From NCBI GenBank assembly GCA_021805805.1, contig JAJZEB010000009.1:1-53745 (forward strand): a DNA stretch of 53,745 bases. Direction: 5' to 3'. The position numbers were made by a program, and so were the translations under genes. The notes beneath the pieces are model-generated. The model did no database searches and was not told the DNA's origin. It saw nothing but the letters and a program-made list of their open reading frames with translations. Positions within the stretch are counted from its first letter, which is position 1, and the number at the start of each line of letters is the position of its first letter. This DNA comes from Pseudomonadota bacterium (GTDB lineage: Bacteria > Pseudomonadota > Gammaproteobacteria > Burkholderiales > Burkholderiaceae_C). Below, piece by piece: positions 45,753 through 53,745 of the stretch.

Positions 45753-46670
45753 ATGCATCTTCGACGAGTCGACCTGAACCTGTTCGTCGTCTTCGACGCC
45801 ATTTATACCGAGCGCAGCGTGACGCGGGCGGCGCACGCGCTGCACCTGACGCAGCCGGCGCTGAGCCACGCGCTGCGCCGGCTGCGCACGCTGTTCGACG
45901 ACACCCTGTTCACCCGCCACGGCCACGCCATGCTGCCGACTCCGCTGGCGCGCTCGCTGATCGCCCCGGTGCGCCAGGCGCTGCGCACCCTGGACGTCAG
46001 CGTGCGCCAGGCGCAGGCCTTCGACCCGGGCACCGCCGAGCGGGTGTTCACCATCGCGCTGCGCGACGTGCTGGAAGCCGAGATCCTGCCCGCGCTGACG
46101 CGGCGCGTGCGCGCGCTGGCGCCGCGGGTCAGCCTGCACGCGGTGCGCATCGAGCGCAACGAGCTGGCGTCGGAACTGGCCGCCGGCAGCGTCGACCTGG
46201 CGCTCGACGTCGCGCTGCAGCAGCCGCGCAGCGTGCACCGCGCCCGGCTGCTGCGCGACGCCCAGGTGGTCGTTCTGCGCGACGGCCACCCGGCGCTGGC
46301 CGCCGCGCTGGACCTGCCGGCCTACCTGGCGAACGACCACATCCTGGTCTCGGCGCGGCGCAGCGGCCCCGGGCTGCCTGACCTGGCGCTGGCGCAGGCC
46401 GACCTGAGCCGGCGCATCGCGCTGCGCTGCCAGCACTACGACGCCGCGTGCCGCGTGGTCGCCGCCACCGATCTGCTGCTGACCATGCCGGGGCTGTACG
46501 CGCGCATGGCCAACCAGGGGCTGGGCAACCATATCGTGCCGGTTCCGCTGGACATGGCCCCGCTGGACATCTACCTGTACTGGCACGACGACGCCGCGCT
46601 GGATCCGGCCAACAGTTGGCTGCGTGCGTTGTTGCGCGACTGCGTCGCAACCGCTGCGCAGCCGGCGTAG
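45753..46670 (+). CDS. LysR-family regulator of the divergent acyl-CoA operon
   Basis: A 305-residue LysR protein. The helix-turn-helix is VDLNLFVVFDAIYTERSVTRAAHALHLTQPALSHALRRLRTLFDDTLFTRHGHAMLPT, of the NodD/LinR-like type, followed by the effector-binding domain (about 90-300). The divergent position to the kinase-phosphatase-SDR-ACAD-SDR genes makes it their probable activator, with an operon substrate or intermediate as inducer. The ATG at 45753 starts exactly at the conserved MHLRRVDLN; an earlier ATG at 45687 overlaps the control region. Confidence 0.92.
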   Translation: MHLRRVDLNLFVVFDAIYTERSVTRAAHALHLTQPALSHALRRLRTLFDDTLFTRHGHAMLPTPLARSLIAPVRQALRTLDVSVRQAQAFDPGTAERVFTIALRDVLEAEILPALTRRVRALAPRVSLHAVRIERNELASELAAGSVDLALDVALQQPRSVHRARLLRDAQVVVLRDGHPALAAALDLPAYLANDHILVSARRSGPGLPDLALAQADLSRRIALRCQHYDAACRVVAATDLLLTMPGLYARMANQGLGNHIVPVPLDMAPLDIYLYWHDDAALDPANSWLRALLRDCVATAAQPA

Positions 46671-46734
46671 CGCGGACAACGTTCCGGAGTCGCTCCGGAG
46701 TCGCTCCGGCGTGCCGTCGGCGCCCCGCCGCGGC

Positions 46735-47976
46735 TCAGGCGCCGCCCAGCGCCAGCGCGGCCCAGAACGCGGCGACCAGCGCCGCCTGCGCCGCGGCGTT
46801 GCGCCAGGCGTAGCGCGCCGAGCCGGTGATGAACGCGGCCACGACCTTGCTCAGCGCGTTGGAGCTGAATGCGCCGGCGATGGCGCGCGCCGCGGTCGCG
46901 CCGTCGAGCAGGTGCTGGGCGTGCAGCTGCGCCGCCGAGGTCGAGGTGGCGTGGGCGTCGGCGAAGCCGGCCAGCACCGCGGCGGCCAGCACGCCGCGGT
47001 CGCCGAGATGGCTGCGCGCCAGGTCGGCGAGCAGCAGCATGGCGCCGACCAGCGCGGCGAACAGCAAGGCGTTGCGCGCGCTGAAAGGCTGCCGCGCAAC
47101 CTGCACCGTGTCGCCGGCCGGCCCGCCGCGCGCGCGCCACGCGTACCACGCGGTGGTCCCCAGCAGCAGCAGCGCACAGGCGCCCAGCGACGCCGCCAGC
47201 CGTGGCAGCAGCGACGGCGAAACGATCGCGACCAGCGAGCCGAGGCCGACCACGGTGGTCGCGCTCGACGCCAGCGCGGCCGCGGTGCAGGCGTCGAGCC
47301 GCTGCGGCTCGGCGCGCGCGCGCCGCCCCATCGCCGCCACCGTGGCCATGCTCGACACCACGCCGCCGAGCAACCCGGCCAGCAGCAGCGCGCGCCCGGC
47401 GCCGAACAGCCGCAGCGCGACATGCGCGCCGCCCTCGATGACCATCATCAGCACCGCCAGCAGCCACAGCAGGTGCGGGTTCAGGCCGCTGAGCCAGCGC
47501 AGCGGCCGGTCGGGAAGCAGCGGCAGCACGATCAGCACTGCCGCGGCCAGCAGCAGCAGGTGGTTGAGCTCGTCGGCGCTGAGCGCGTGGCGCACGAAGC
47601 CGTGCAGCCTGGCCTTGATCGCGAGCAAGCCGGCGACCAGCACCGCGAGCGCGGCGCCGAGCGCCGGATCGCGCATGCTCAGCGCGCCGAGCAACAGGGT
47701 GACGAGCAGCGCCAGCTCGCTGGTGATTCCGGGATCGTCGCCGCGGGCGCGCAGGTAGCCGGCGACCACCAGCGCACCGACGGCCAGCGCCGCCGCGGCC
47801 AGCGCGGCCTCGCCGAAGGTCTGCGCCAGCGCGCCGGCCAGCGCCGCCAGCGCGAAGCTGCGCATTCCCGGCTGGGCTTCGTCGGCGCCGTCGTCGCGCT
47901 GCCGCTCCAGCCCGATCAGCAGCCCGACGCCGAGCGCGGCGCCCCAGCCGGCAAGATGTTCGAGCGCAAAGGCCAT
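46735..47976 (-). CDS. MgtC/SapB N-terminal and DUF4010 membrane protein
   Basis: A 413-residue polytopic membrane protein with about 11-12 helices. The first 130 residues are MgtC/SapB-like: GLLIGLERQRDD (conserved ERQ), GMRSFALAALAGAL, and ITSELALLVTLLLGAL. The rest is DUF4010: GLLGGVVSSMATVAAMGRRAR, ASSATTVVGLG, and GFADAHATSTSAAQLHAQ. Family members are widespread; a role in ion or Mg handling is guessed from MgtC but not shown. GGAG is present before the ATG at 47976. Divergent from the CoA-disulfide reductase gene over 155 bases. Confidence 0.9.
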   Translation of the reverse strand: MAFALEHLAGWGAALGVGLLIGLERQRDDGADEAQPGMRSFALAALAGALAQTFGEAALAAAALAVGALVVAGYLRARGDDPGITSELALLVTLLLGALSMRDPALGAALAVLVAGLLAIKARLHGFVRHALSADELNHLLLLAAAVLIVLPLLPDRPLRWLSGLNPHLLWLLAVLMMVIEGGAHVALRLFGAGRALLLAGLLGGVVSSMATVAAMGRRARAEPQRLDACTAAALASSATTVVGLGSLVAIVSPSLLPRLAASLGACALLLLGTTAWYAWRARGGPAGDTVQVARQPFSARNALLFAALVGAMLLLADLARSHLGDRGVLAAAVLAGFADAHATSTSAAQLHAQHLLDGATAARAIAGAFSSNALSKVVAAFITGSARYAWRNAAAQAALVAAFWAALALGGA

Positions 47977-48131
47977 CGCTGCAGGGCTCCGTCGCCGTGG
48001 GTTGGCGGCCAGCATAGCGCGCGACCGCCGGCCTGCGGCCACATACCCACGGCAGTTTGTTTGCGCGACATCAAGGCGCGCCTCGGCAGTGCAGGCACGA
48101 TGGCGGCTGACCCTCTGTTGTGCATTCCGTG

Positions 48132-49871
48132 ATGAACTACCTGATCATCGGCGGCGTCGCTGGCGGCGCCACCGCGGCGGCGCGACTGCGCCGCATCGAC
48201 GAACACGCCCGCATCGTGCTGATCGAGCGCGGCCCCTACATCAGCTTCGCCAACTGCGGCCTGCCCTACCACCTGTCGGGCACCATTGCCGAGCGCGCAC
48301 AGCTGCTGGTGACCACCGAGGAACGTTTCGAGGCGCGCTACCGGATCGACGTGCGCATCGGCACCGAAGCGGTGGCGATCGACCGCGCACGCCATCAGGT
48401 CGTGCTGCGCGACGTGGCCAGCGGGCGCACCGTCACCGAGACCTACGATCGGCTGCTGCTGTCGCCCGGCGCCGAGGCGCTGCGCCCGCCGTTGCCCGGA
48501 ATCGATTCGCCGCGCGTGCACACCCTGCGCAACATCCCCGACCTGGATCGCATCGTGCGCGACCTCGACGGCGCGCGACGCGCGGTGGTCGTCGGTGGCG
48601 GTTTCATCGGCCTGGAAGTCGCCGAGAACCTGCGCGAGCGCGGGCTGCGCACGACTCTGGTCGAGGCCGCCGCGCAGGTCATGGCGCCGCTGGACGAGGA
48701 AATGGCCGCCATCGTCCACGCCAGCCTGCGCCAGCACGACATCGGCCTGCTGCTCGGCGAGCGCGTCGAGCGCTTCGACGACACCGGCGACGGCGTCGTG
48801 CTGTACCTGTCCAGCGGCCGGCGGCTGCGCGCCGACCTGGTCGTGCTGGCGATCGGCGTGCGCCCGGAGACCGCGCTGGCGCGCGCCTGCGCCCTGGAAC
48901 TGGGCGCGCGCGGCGGAATCCGCGTCGACCCGTTCCTGCGCACCTCCGACGCGGACATCTACGCCGTCGGCGACGCCATCGAGGTCGAGCACCGCGTCAG
49001 CGGCCGCGCCGCGCTGGTGCCGCTGGCCGGACCGGCCAACCGCCAGGCACGGCTGGCGGCCGACAACATGGCCGCGCCCGACGATGCGCAACGCCGGCGC
49101 TACCGCGGCGCGCTCGGCACCGCGGTGCTGAAGGTGTTCGATCTCGCGGTGGCCTGCACCGGACTGGGCGAGGACCAGCTGCGCGCGCAGGGCATCGCGT
49201 GCCGCGGCAGCATCACCCACGGCGCGTCGCACGCCTCGTACTACCCCGGCGCGCAGCCGCTGACGCTGAAGCTGGTGTGGGACGACGCCGGCCGCATCCT
49301 CGGCGCACAGGCGATCGGCGCCGCCGGCGCCGACAAGCGCATCGACGTGATCGCCGGCGCGATGCACGCCGGGCTCGACGTGCGCGAACTGGCCGAGCTC
49401 GAGCTGGCCTACGCACCGCCGTTCGGTTCGGCCAAGGACCCGGTCAACGTTGCCGGCTACGTCGCCGGCAACGTGCTCGACGGCAGTTGCCCGATGATCG
49501 ACTGGCGCACGCTGCGCGCGCGCCTGGGCGGCGGCGCGCCGCTGCAGCTCCTCGACGTGCGCAGCGCCGAGGAATTCGCCGTCGGCAGCCTGCCCGGCGC
49601 GCGCCACATCGCGCTCGAGACGCTTCGCGCGCGGCTGCACGAGCTCGACCCGGCAGCGCCCACGGTGGTCTTCTGCCAGGTCGGGTTGCGCGGCTACCTG
49701 GCGCTGCGGGTGCTGCTGCAGCACGGCTTCGCGGACGTCGCGAACCTGTCGGGCGGATTCAAGACGTATGCCTGGGCCTGCGGCCGCCAGGACAACCCCG
49801 ACCTGTTCGACGCCGAAGAGATCAAGCCGCGGCCGCAGCGCGTGATCGACGCCGCGCTGGCCGGCGACTGA
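48132..49871 (+). CDS. CoA-disulfide reductase with C-terminal rhodanese domain
   Basis: A 579-residue FAD-dependent pyridine nucleotide-disulfide oxidoreductase fused to rhodanese (CoADR-Rhd type). FAD motif YLIIGGVAGGATAAARLRRID; single redox Cys in SFANCGLPYHLSG (about residue 43); NAD(P) motif AVVVGGGFIGLEVAENL; FAD ribityl motif DADIYAVGDAIEV; dimerisation domain with LVWDDAGRILGAQAIG; and rhodanese domain (about 470-560) with LLDVRSAEEFAVGSLPGARHI and active Cys in VVFCQVGLRGYLALRVLL. The known relatives reduce CoA disulfide or CoA persulfide and process sulfane sulfur. The ATG at 48132 starts the FAD motif; ribosome-binding site weak. Confidence 0.93.
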   Translation: MNYLIIGGVAGGATAAARLRRIDEHARIVLIERGPYISFANCGLPYHLSGTIAERAQLLVTTEERFEARYRIDVRIGTEAVAIDRARHQVVLRDVASGRTVTETYDRLLLSPGAEALRPPLPGIDSPRVHTLRNIPDLDRIVRDLDGARRAVVVGGGFIGLEVAENLRERGLRTTLVEAAAQVMAPLDEEMAAIVHASLRQHDIGLLLGERVERFDDTGDGVVLYLSSGRRLRADLVVLAIGVRPETALARACALELGARGGIRVDPFLRTSDADIYAVGDAIEVEHRVSGRAALVPLAGPANRQARLAADNMAAPDDAQRRRYRGALGTAVLKVFDLAVACTGLGEDQLRAQGIACRGSITHGASHASYYPGAQPLTLKLVWDDAGRILGAQAIGAAGADKRIDVIAGAMHAGLDVRELAELELAYAPPFGSAKDPVNVAGYVAGNVLDGSCPMIDWRTLRARLGGGAPLQLLDVRSAEEFAVGSLPGARHIALETLRARLHELDPAAPTVVFCQVGLRGYLALRVLLQHGFADVANLSGGFKTYAWACGRQDNPDLFDAEEIKPRPQRVIDAALAGD

Positions 49872-49880
49872 GCTGCGCGA

Positions 49881-52800
49881 TCAGTGTGCCACGTGCGCCG
49901 CCAGCCAGGCCGACAGCTGCTGGCTCGCGGCGCGGCGCGAATCGGCGTCGCCCACCGCGTGCACCCGCTCGTGCCAGCGCATGGCCTGATCCACATCGGC
50001 CAACCCGCAGTCGCGCAGAAAAGCGCTCAGCACGCACGTCTCGACGTCGGCGCAGCGATGCACCGGGGCCTCGTGCATATGCATCCAGTGGTAGGCCAGC
50101 GCGCCCAGCGCGGTGCGCGCCGGACCGGCCGGCGCTGCCGCTGTGCCGCCTCCGGCACGGCGCGCCGCCCAGTCGGGGAAGTCCTCCGCGGGCATCGGCC
50201 GGGCGATTCCGTAGCCTTGCCCGTGGGTCGCGCCCAAGGTCGTCACGGCTTCGATGATGGCCGCGTTCTCGACTCCTTCGACAATGACTTCCTTCTCGAA
50301 ATCACGGCCGATCTGAACGATGGTCCGGATCAGGCTCAGCGCCTTGATCGGATCGCGGCCGATGTCGAGCACCAGCGCCTGGTCGACCTTGATGACGTCG
50401 AACGGAAGGCTGGCAAGGCGCTTGAGGCTGCTGAAGCCCGAGCCGAGGTCGTCGATCGCCAGTTGCACGCCCAGGCGCTTGAGCGCCGTGATCGCCGCGT
50501 CGCGGCGCGCTTCGTCGACTTCCTGCGTCTCCAGCAGTTCCAGCGTCAACCGGTCCGGCGGCAACGCATGCCGGCCCAAGGCCTCGCCGACCCAGTCGGC
50601 GCAATCCGGGTGCAGCAAGGTGCTCGGCGGCAGGTTCAGCGAAATCTCGACGTCGAGCCCATCGGCGCGCCACTGCGCAAGCAGCTCCAGGCTGCGCATC
50701 AGTCCCATGCGGAACAGTGCGTCGAGGTCGGCGTCGCGCAGCGCCGGCAGGAATGCTCCGGGAGCGATCACGCCGCCGTCGCGACCGACCAGGCGGGCAA
50801 GCGCCTCGACCTTGCGCAGGCTCCCGTCGTGCAACTGCACGACCGGCTGCACGTGCATGCGCAACCCGCCCGCGTACAGCAGCTGCCGGTAGGCGTCGGC
50901 GTCCTGCTGGCGCACCAGCGGCTGGCGCCGGCGCAACTGGTCGTCGATCAGGTTCCAGCGGTTCTGCACCGCGAGCAGGAAGGTGTGCGCCTGCTCGGTG
51001 TCGAACTGTCCCGGATACGCGCCGTACAGAAGCAGCACCGAATCCGTCTGCCCGGCGCGCCGCAGCGGAATCGCTGCCATGCTGCGGATGCCGAGTTCGG
51101 CAGCAGTCTGGCGCCACGGCTCAAGCGCCGGATTGCCCTCGTAATCGGCCGCGGTGGTGATCGCCTCCGTTCGCCAGGCCTGCGCGGCGGGCCCGCGACC
51201 GTTCGGGCTGTCGGGGTCGAGCGCCGACTCCAGCCCGGGCGTCGACAGCACCTGCGCGATGCGCTCGGCGTGCGTGCCGGCGCTGGCCTGCACGGCCAGG
51301 ATGCCGCTGCTGTCGGGGCGCTGCAGCGCACTGCCCTGGATTCCCGGCAGCCTGGCCAGCGCCTGCAGCTTGCCCTCGATGACTTCGGCCCAGGCCTGGC
51401 CGGGCCCAGGCGCCGGCCGCGCCAGGTAGGCGTTGTAGGCGCTTTGCACCTCGAGCATGGCATCGAGCTGGCCTTGCAGATCCATCTGCAGGCGCGCGTC
51501 GACCACCCGCAGCAAGCGGTAGCGGGCCCGCGCGTGGTGCCCGCTGGAGTCGAGGTGCCAGCCCAGCAATTCGCGCAGCAGCTGCATCGCAGCGGCCAGC
51601 CAGGCCGGAGTCACGCCGACCAGCGCATGCAGCACGCCAAGGCCGCGGGCGCGGTCGCGGATGTGCGCCGCCGTGGTGTCGGCGTCGAGCAGGAAACGCA
51701 GATGCCGGCGCTGGCCATCGCGAAGCCGCTCGATCCGCGCAGGTGACAGGGCAGCGAGGATCGCGCGCGTCGCCGTTTGCTGCAGCAGCTCGTCGTACAG
51801 GGTATCGACGAATCCCTGCCCGACGGCATCGAGCACCTCGCGGATCTGGCCCAGCAGCTGGCGCGCGTCGCTGCCGAACGGATCGAATGGCGGTTCGGCG
51901 ACCTCCTCGTCGGCGTTCGCGCCGGAGAGCAACCACCACGCGCTTCGCGTGGCCTTCTGATGCTTGATCCGGTACATGGTCTCGTCGGCCTTGCGCAGCA
52001 ACGCGTCGGGTACTTCGCCGTCGACCGGAGCGAGCACCACGCCCATGCTCAGCCCGACTCGCGCACTGCGCCCGGCGCCCAGCTCGAACGGCGTCTGCAC
52101 GGCGCCGTGCAGACGCTCGAGCGCGGCGTCGAGCTGGGCCGGAGCATGGCGCGGGTCGAGGTCCTCGATGACCAGCACGAACTCGTCGCCGCCGAGGCGG
52201 GCGACCATTTCATCGCCACGCATCAGCGCCTGCAGGCGCTCGCCGAGCTGGCGCAGCAGCGCGTCGCCGACCTCGTGACCGTAGCGATCGTTGACCGGCT
52301 TGAAGTCGTCGAGGTCGGCCAGCCCGACGGCGACCACCGAGCCCTGATGGCCGGCGCGCCGGATCGCCTGCTCCAGGTGCCGCTCCAGCGCGCGCCGGTT
52401 CGGCAGATCGGTCAACGGGTCGACCAGCGCCAGTCGCTCCAGCCGCCGCTGCAACTGCTCGCGCTCGGTCACCTCGACGATGGTCCAGACGACCATCGTC
52501 GCGCCGCCGCCGCCGTCGTCGACGCGACGCCCCGACAGGTCGACACAGGCCGGCGTGTCGTCCAGGCGACGCACGTCGAGCGCACGCGCCGACGCCTCGC
52601 CATCGCGCAGCGCGTGCCGCGTGAGGTCGGGCAGCGGCGCGCGCGCCAGCGCCGGAAGCAGGTCCGGAACCGTGCGGCCGATCGCGCGGCTGACGTCGTT
52701 CAGGCCGAAAATGCGCCCGATCGCGGCATTCGCCTCGACGATGACGCTGTCGGGGTAGCGCACCATGACCACTCCGGCGTAGGCATTGGCCAGCAGGCTG

Positions 52801-53615
52801 TTGTGCTGGCGCTGCAGATTGGCCTGGCGCCGGCGCATGCGCGCGATGATCGCGGTGGCCAGCGCGACCAGCGCCAGCACCAGCGAGCGACCCGCCAGGC
52901 GCCAGCCCAGCCCGCGGCTGTAGCTGCGCCAGACGCGCGCCTGCGTCCAGCCGACCTCGACGGCGAGCGGAAGCGCATGCACCGGCTCGCGCTCGCTGCG
53001 CACGATCGGCTGCGCGCCGGCGTGCTGCGGCTCGCCGACGATGCTCCGGCCGTCGCGAGTGTCGCGCAGCACCACGCGCCAGCCGCGGCTCGCGGCCAGC
53101 GTCGGCAGCAGCTCGTCGACGCGGTAGGGCGAGTCGATGAAATAGCGCACGGTCCCTTCCGCGGAACGAACCCGATACCGCATCGCGATGACTTCGGTGG
53201 CGAAGCGGCGCGACTGCCTGACCGATCCCAGCAGCAGGTCGGGGTGCCCGGGAAGCGGCTGCAATCCGGCAGCGCGCGACAGCGACCGGGACGCCAGCTC
53301 GGCGTTGGTCGACCACAGCAGCCGCGCGCCATCGGCCGATTGCACGGTCAGCGCCAGCAGTTCGGGATGCCGCGCTGCGAACTCGGCCAGCAATCCACGC
53401 GTGCGCGCGTCGATCGTCCCGGAGTCGCCGATCGCGCTGGCGAGAAATTCCAGCTCCTTGTATTGCAGCATCACGCGCAGCGCGACGCGCCCGCCGACAT
53501 CCAGCGCGAGCTCGCGGGCCTGCGCGGCGACCTGCTCGCGCGCGTCCAGATAATCGATGCGCTCGCGGTTCACCGCCCAGCCGACGATCAGCAGCAGCGG
53601 GAACCACAACAGCAC
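49881..53615 (-). CDS. Membrane c-di-GMP protein: TM-sensor-TM-PAS-GGDEF-globin-GAF-EAL, 5' end interrupted
   Basis: Third member of the GGDEF-globin-GAF-EAL set. Residues are numbered from the upstream in-frame ATG at 53741, which lies inside an IS end. TM1 at about 43-58, periplasmic region, TM2 at about 281-300, PAS (about 310-425), GGDEF (about 435-600; motif 517-521, preceded by RGDE, so the RxxD inhibitory site is imperfect). The globin-like domain is at about 615-775 with proximal His680 (QRRHLRFLL) and Tyr in GFVDTLYDEL. GAF (about 790-930) and EAL (about 950-1185) follow, with E979 (VEALAR), LNLPP, LELLE, DD, KVD, EGVE and GQGY intact. The last 80 residues match the C-terminus of the 31266 protein. 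The native start is lost: coding similarity stops at about 53620, where IS-like DNA begins. A GTG at 53615 could serve as a new start, but it lies at the edge of TM1, so the protein may be misplaced or not made. Confidence 0.8.
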   Translation of the reverse strand: MLLWFPLLLIVGWAVNRERIDYLDAREQVAAQARELALDVGGRVALRVMLQYKELEFLASAIGDSGTIDARTRGLLAEFAARHPELLALTVQSADGARLLWSTNAELASRSLSRAAGLQPLPGHPDLLLGSVRQSRRFATEVIAMRYRVRSAEGTVRYFIDSPYRVDELLPTLAASRGWRVVLRDTRDGRSIVGEPQHAGAQPIVRSEREPVHALPLAVEVGWTQARVWRSYSRGLGWRLAGRSLVLALVALATAIIARMRRRQANLQRQHNSLLANAYAGVVMVRYPDSVIVEANAAIGRIFGLNDVSRAIGRTVPDLLPALARAPLPDLTRHALRDGEASARALDVRRLDDTPACVDLSGRRVDDGGGGATMVVWTIVEVTEREQLQRRLERLALVDPLTDLPNRRALERHLEQAIRRAGHQGSVVAVGLADLDDFKPVNDRYGHEVGDALLRQLGERLQALMRGDEMVARLGGDEFVLVIEDLDPRHAPAQLDAALERLHGAVQTPFELGAGRSARVGLSMGVVLAPVDGEVPDALLRKADETMYRIKHQKATRSAWWLLSGANADEEVAEPPFDPFGSDARQLLGQIREVLDAVGQGFVDTLYDELLQQTATRAILAALSPARIERLRDGQRRHLRFLLDADTTAAHIRDRARGLGVLHALVGVTPAWLAAAMQLLRELLGWHLDSSGHHARARYRLLRVVDARLQMDLQGQLDAMLEVQSAYNAYLARPAPGPGQAWAEVIEGKLQALARLPGIQGSALQRPDSSGILAVQASAGTHAERIAQVLSTPGLESALDPDSPNGRGPAAQAWRTEAITTAADYEGNPALEPWRQTAAELGIRSMAAIPLRRAGQTDSVLLLYGAYPGQFDTEQAHTFLLAVQNRWNLIDDQLRRRQPLVRQQDADAYRQLLYAGGLRMHVQPVVQLHDGSLRKVEALARLVGRDGGVIAPGAFLPALRDADLDALFRMGLMRSLELLAQWRADGLDVEISLNLPPSTLLHPDCADWVGEALGRHALPPDRLTLELLETQEVDEARRDAAITALKRLGVQLAIDDLGSGFSSLKRLASLPFDVIKVDQALVLDIGRDPIKALSLIRTIVQIGRDFEKEVIVEGVENAAIIEAVTTLGATHGQGYGIARPMPAEDFPDWAARRAGGGTAAAPAGPARTALGALAYHWMHMHEAPVHRCADVETCVLSAFLRDCGLADVDQAMRWHERVHAVGDADSRRAASQQLSAWLAAHVAH

Positions 53616-53620
53616 TCTGG

Positions 53621-53745
53621 CTAGGAGGCTGTCGGACTTTGGCGCCTTTCCCTGGAGGCGGATCGCCGGGACAATGGAGGGGTGGCAACCCAACGTACCG
53701 CATGATGAGCCGCTTCGTCGCTGTTGACCGAGACACTGCATACCT
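53621..53745 (+). mobile_element. Left end of an IS1182-like insertion sequence (continues outside window)
   Basis: From CTAG at 53621 the sequence changes from GC-rich coding DNA of the c-di-GMP gene to a non-coding leader (GGCTGTCGGACTTTGGCGC at 53627-53645) with GGAGGGG, and then a transposase start. Only 125 bases are in the window, so the boundary and family need the adjoining sequence. Confidence 0.6.
53702..53745 (+). CDS. IS1182-family transposase, N-terminal fragment
   Basis: ATG at 53702 opens MMSRFVAVDRDTAYL, which runs off the edge. The pattern VDRDTAYL is typical of IS1182-family (DUF772 and DDE) transposases, whose N-terminus usually continues LLPPS and a DWLPEDHLARF-like stretch. 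Only 14 complete codons can be read, too few for more. Confidence 0.6.
   Translation, partial: MMSRFVAVDRDTAY

Noticed and set aside
47995-48052. Inverted repeat CCGTGGGT/ACCCACGG in the MgtC/CoADR spacer
   Set aside because: The arms are 42 bases apart and only 8 bp long; this can arise by chance in GC-rich DNA.

Overview
The window reads as a piece of a high-GC betaproteobacterial chromosome, most likely Burkholderiales. The evidence is the gene order (lptD-surA-rsmA; maeB-thiL-pgpA-pncC; htpX-fmt-def-LysM-dprA-smg), strong GC bias at third codon positions, and a dispersed intergenic hairpin repeat of a kind seen in that order. The genus cannot be fixed from sequence alone.

Layout. 1-17.6 kb is mostly housekeeping: the 3' end of lptD, surA, rsmA, a barstar-like gene, a two-domain malic enzyme, thiL-pgpA-pncC, a GST divergent from purB, a small holin-like membrane protein, htpX, fmt-def, then a LysM protein, dprA, smg and a lipoprotein. 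Two expected neighbours are absent: pdxA between surA and rsmA, and topA after smg. 17.7-22.5 kb is a giant c-di-GMP protein. 22.5-31.2 kb holds a YbhB-like protein, an unknown small gene, a marR-emrA-emrB-tolC-type efflux operon beside a 5'-truncated EamA permease gene, convergent cNMP-binding and CBS-domain genes, and a patatin. 31.3-34.9 kb is a second c-di-GMP protein. 35-39.5 kb holds a LysR gene divergent from cidA-cidB, a guanine deaminase and an MDR oxidoreductase. 39.6-40.9 kb is an IS110-family element. 40.9-45.6 kb is a five-gene operon (APH-like kinase, histidine phosphatase, SDR, acyl-CoA dehydrogenase, SDR) read away from a divergent LysR gene. 46.7-49.9 kb holds an MgtC/DUF4010 membrane protein and a CoA-disulfide reductase-rhodanese fusion. 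49.9-53.6 kb is a third c-di-GMP protein, whose 5' end abuts the start of an IS1182-like element at the right edge.

The most unusual content is the set of three paralogous c-di-GMP proteins. Each has the order GGDEF - globin-like helical domain - GAF - EAL, with the globin inside the catalytic core and not at the N-terminus. They differ at their ends: TM and GAF inputs plus a C-terminal CZB-like zinc motif in the first; soluble PAS inputs in the second; TM plus PAS in the third. The second lacks the proximal His and the distal Tyr of the globin pocket, which the other two keep. Other points: an APH-kinase/ACAD operon that fits 4-hydroxyacyl-CoA catabolism, an IS110 element lying against a REP-like hairpin with room for a bridge RNA, and several genes whose -10-like hexamer lies only 6-7 nt before the start codon (leaderless-type starts).
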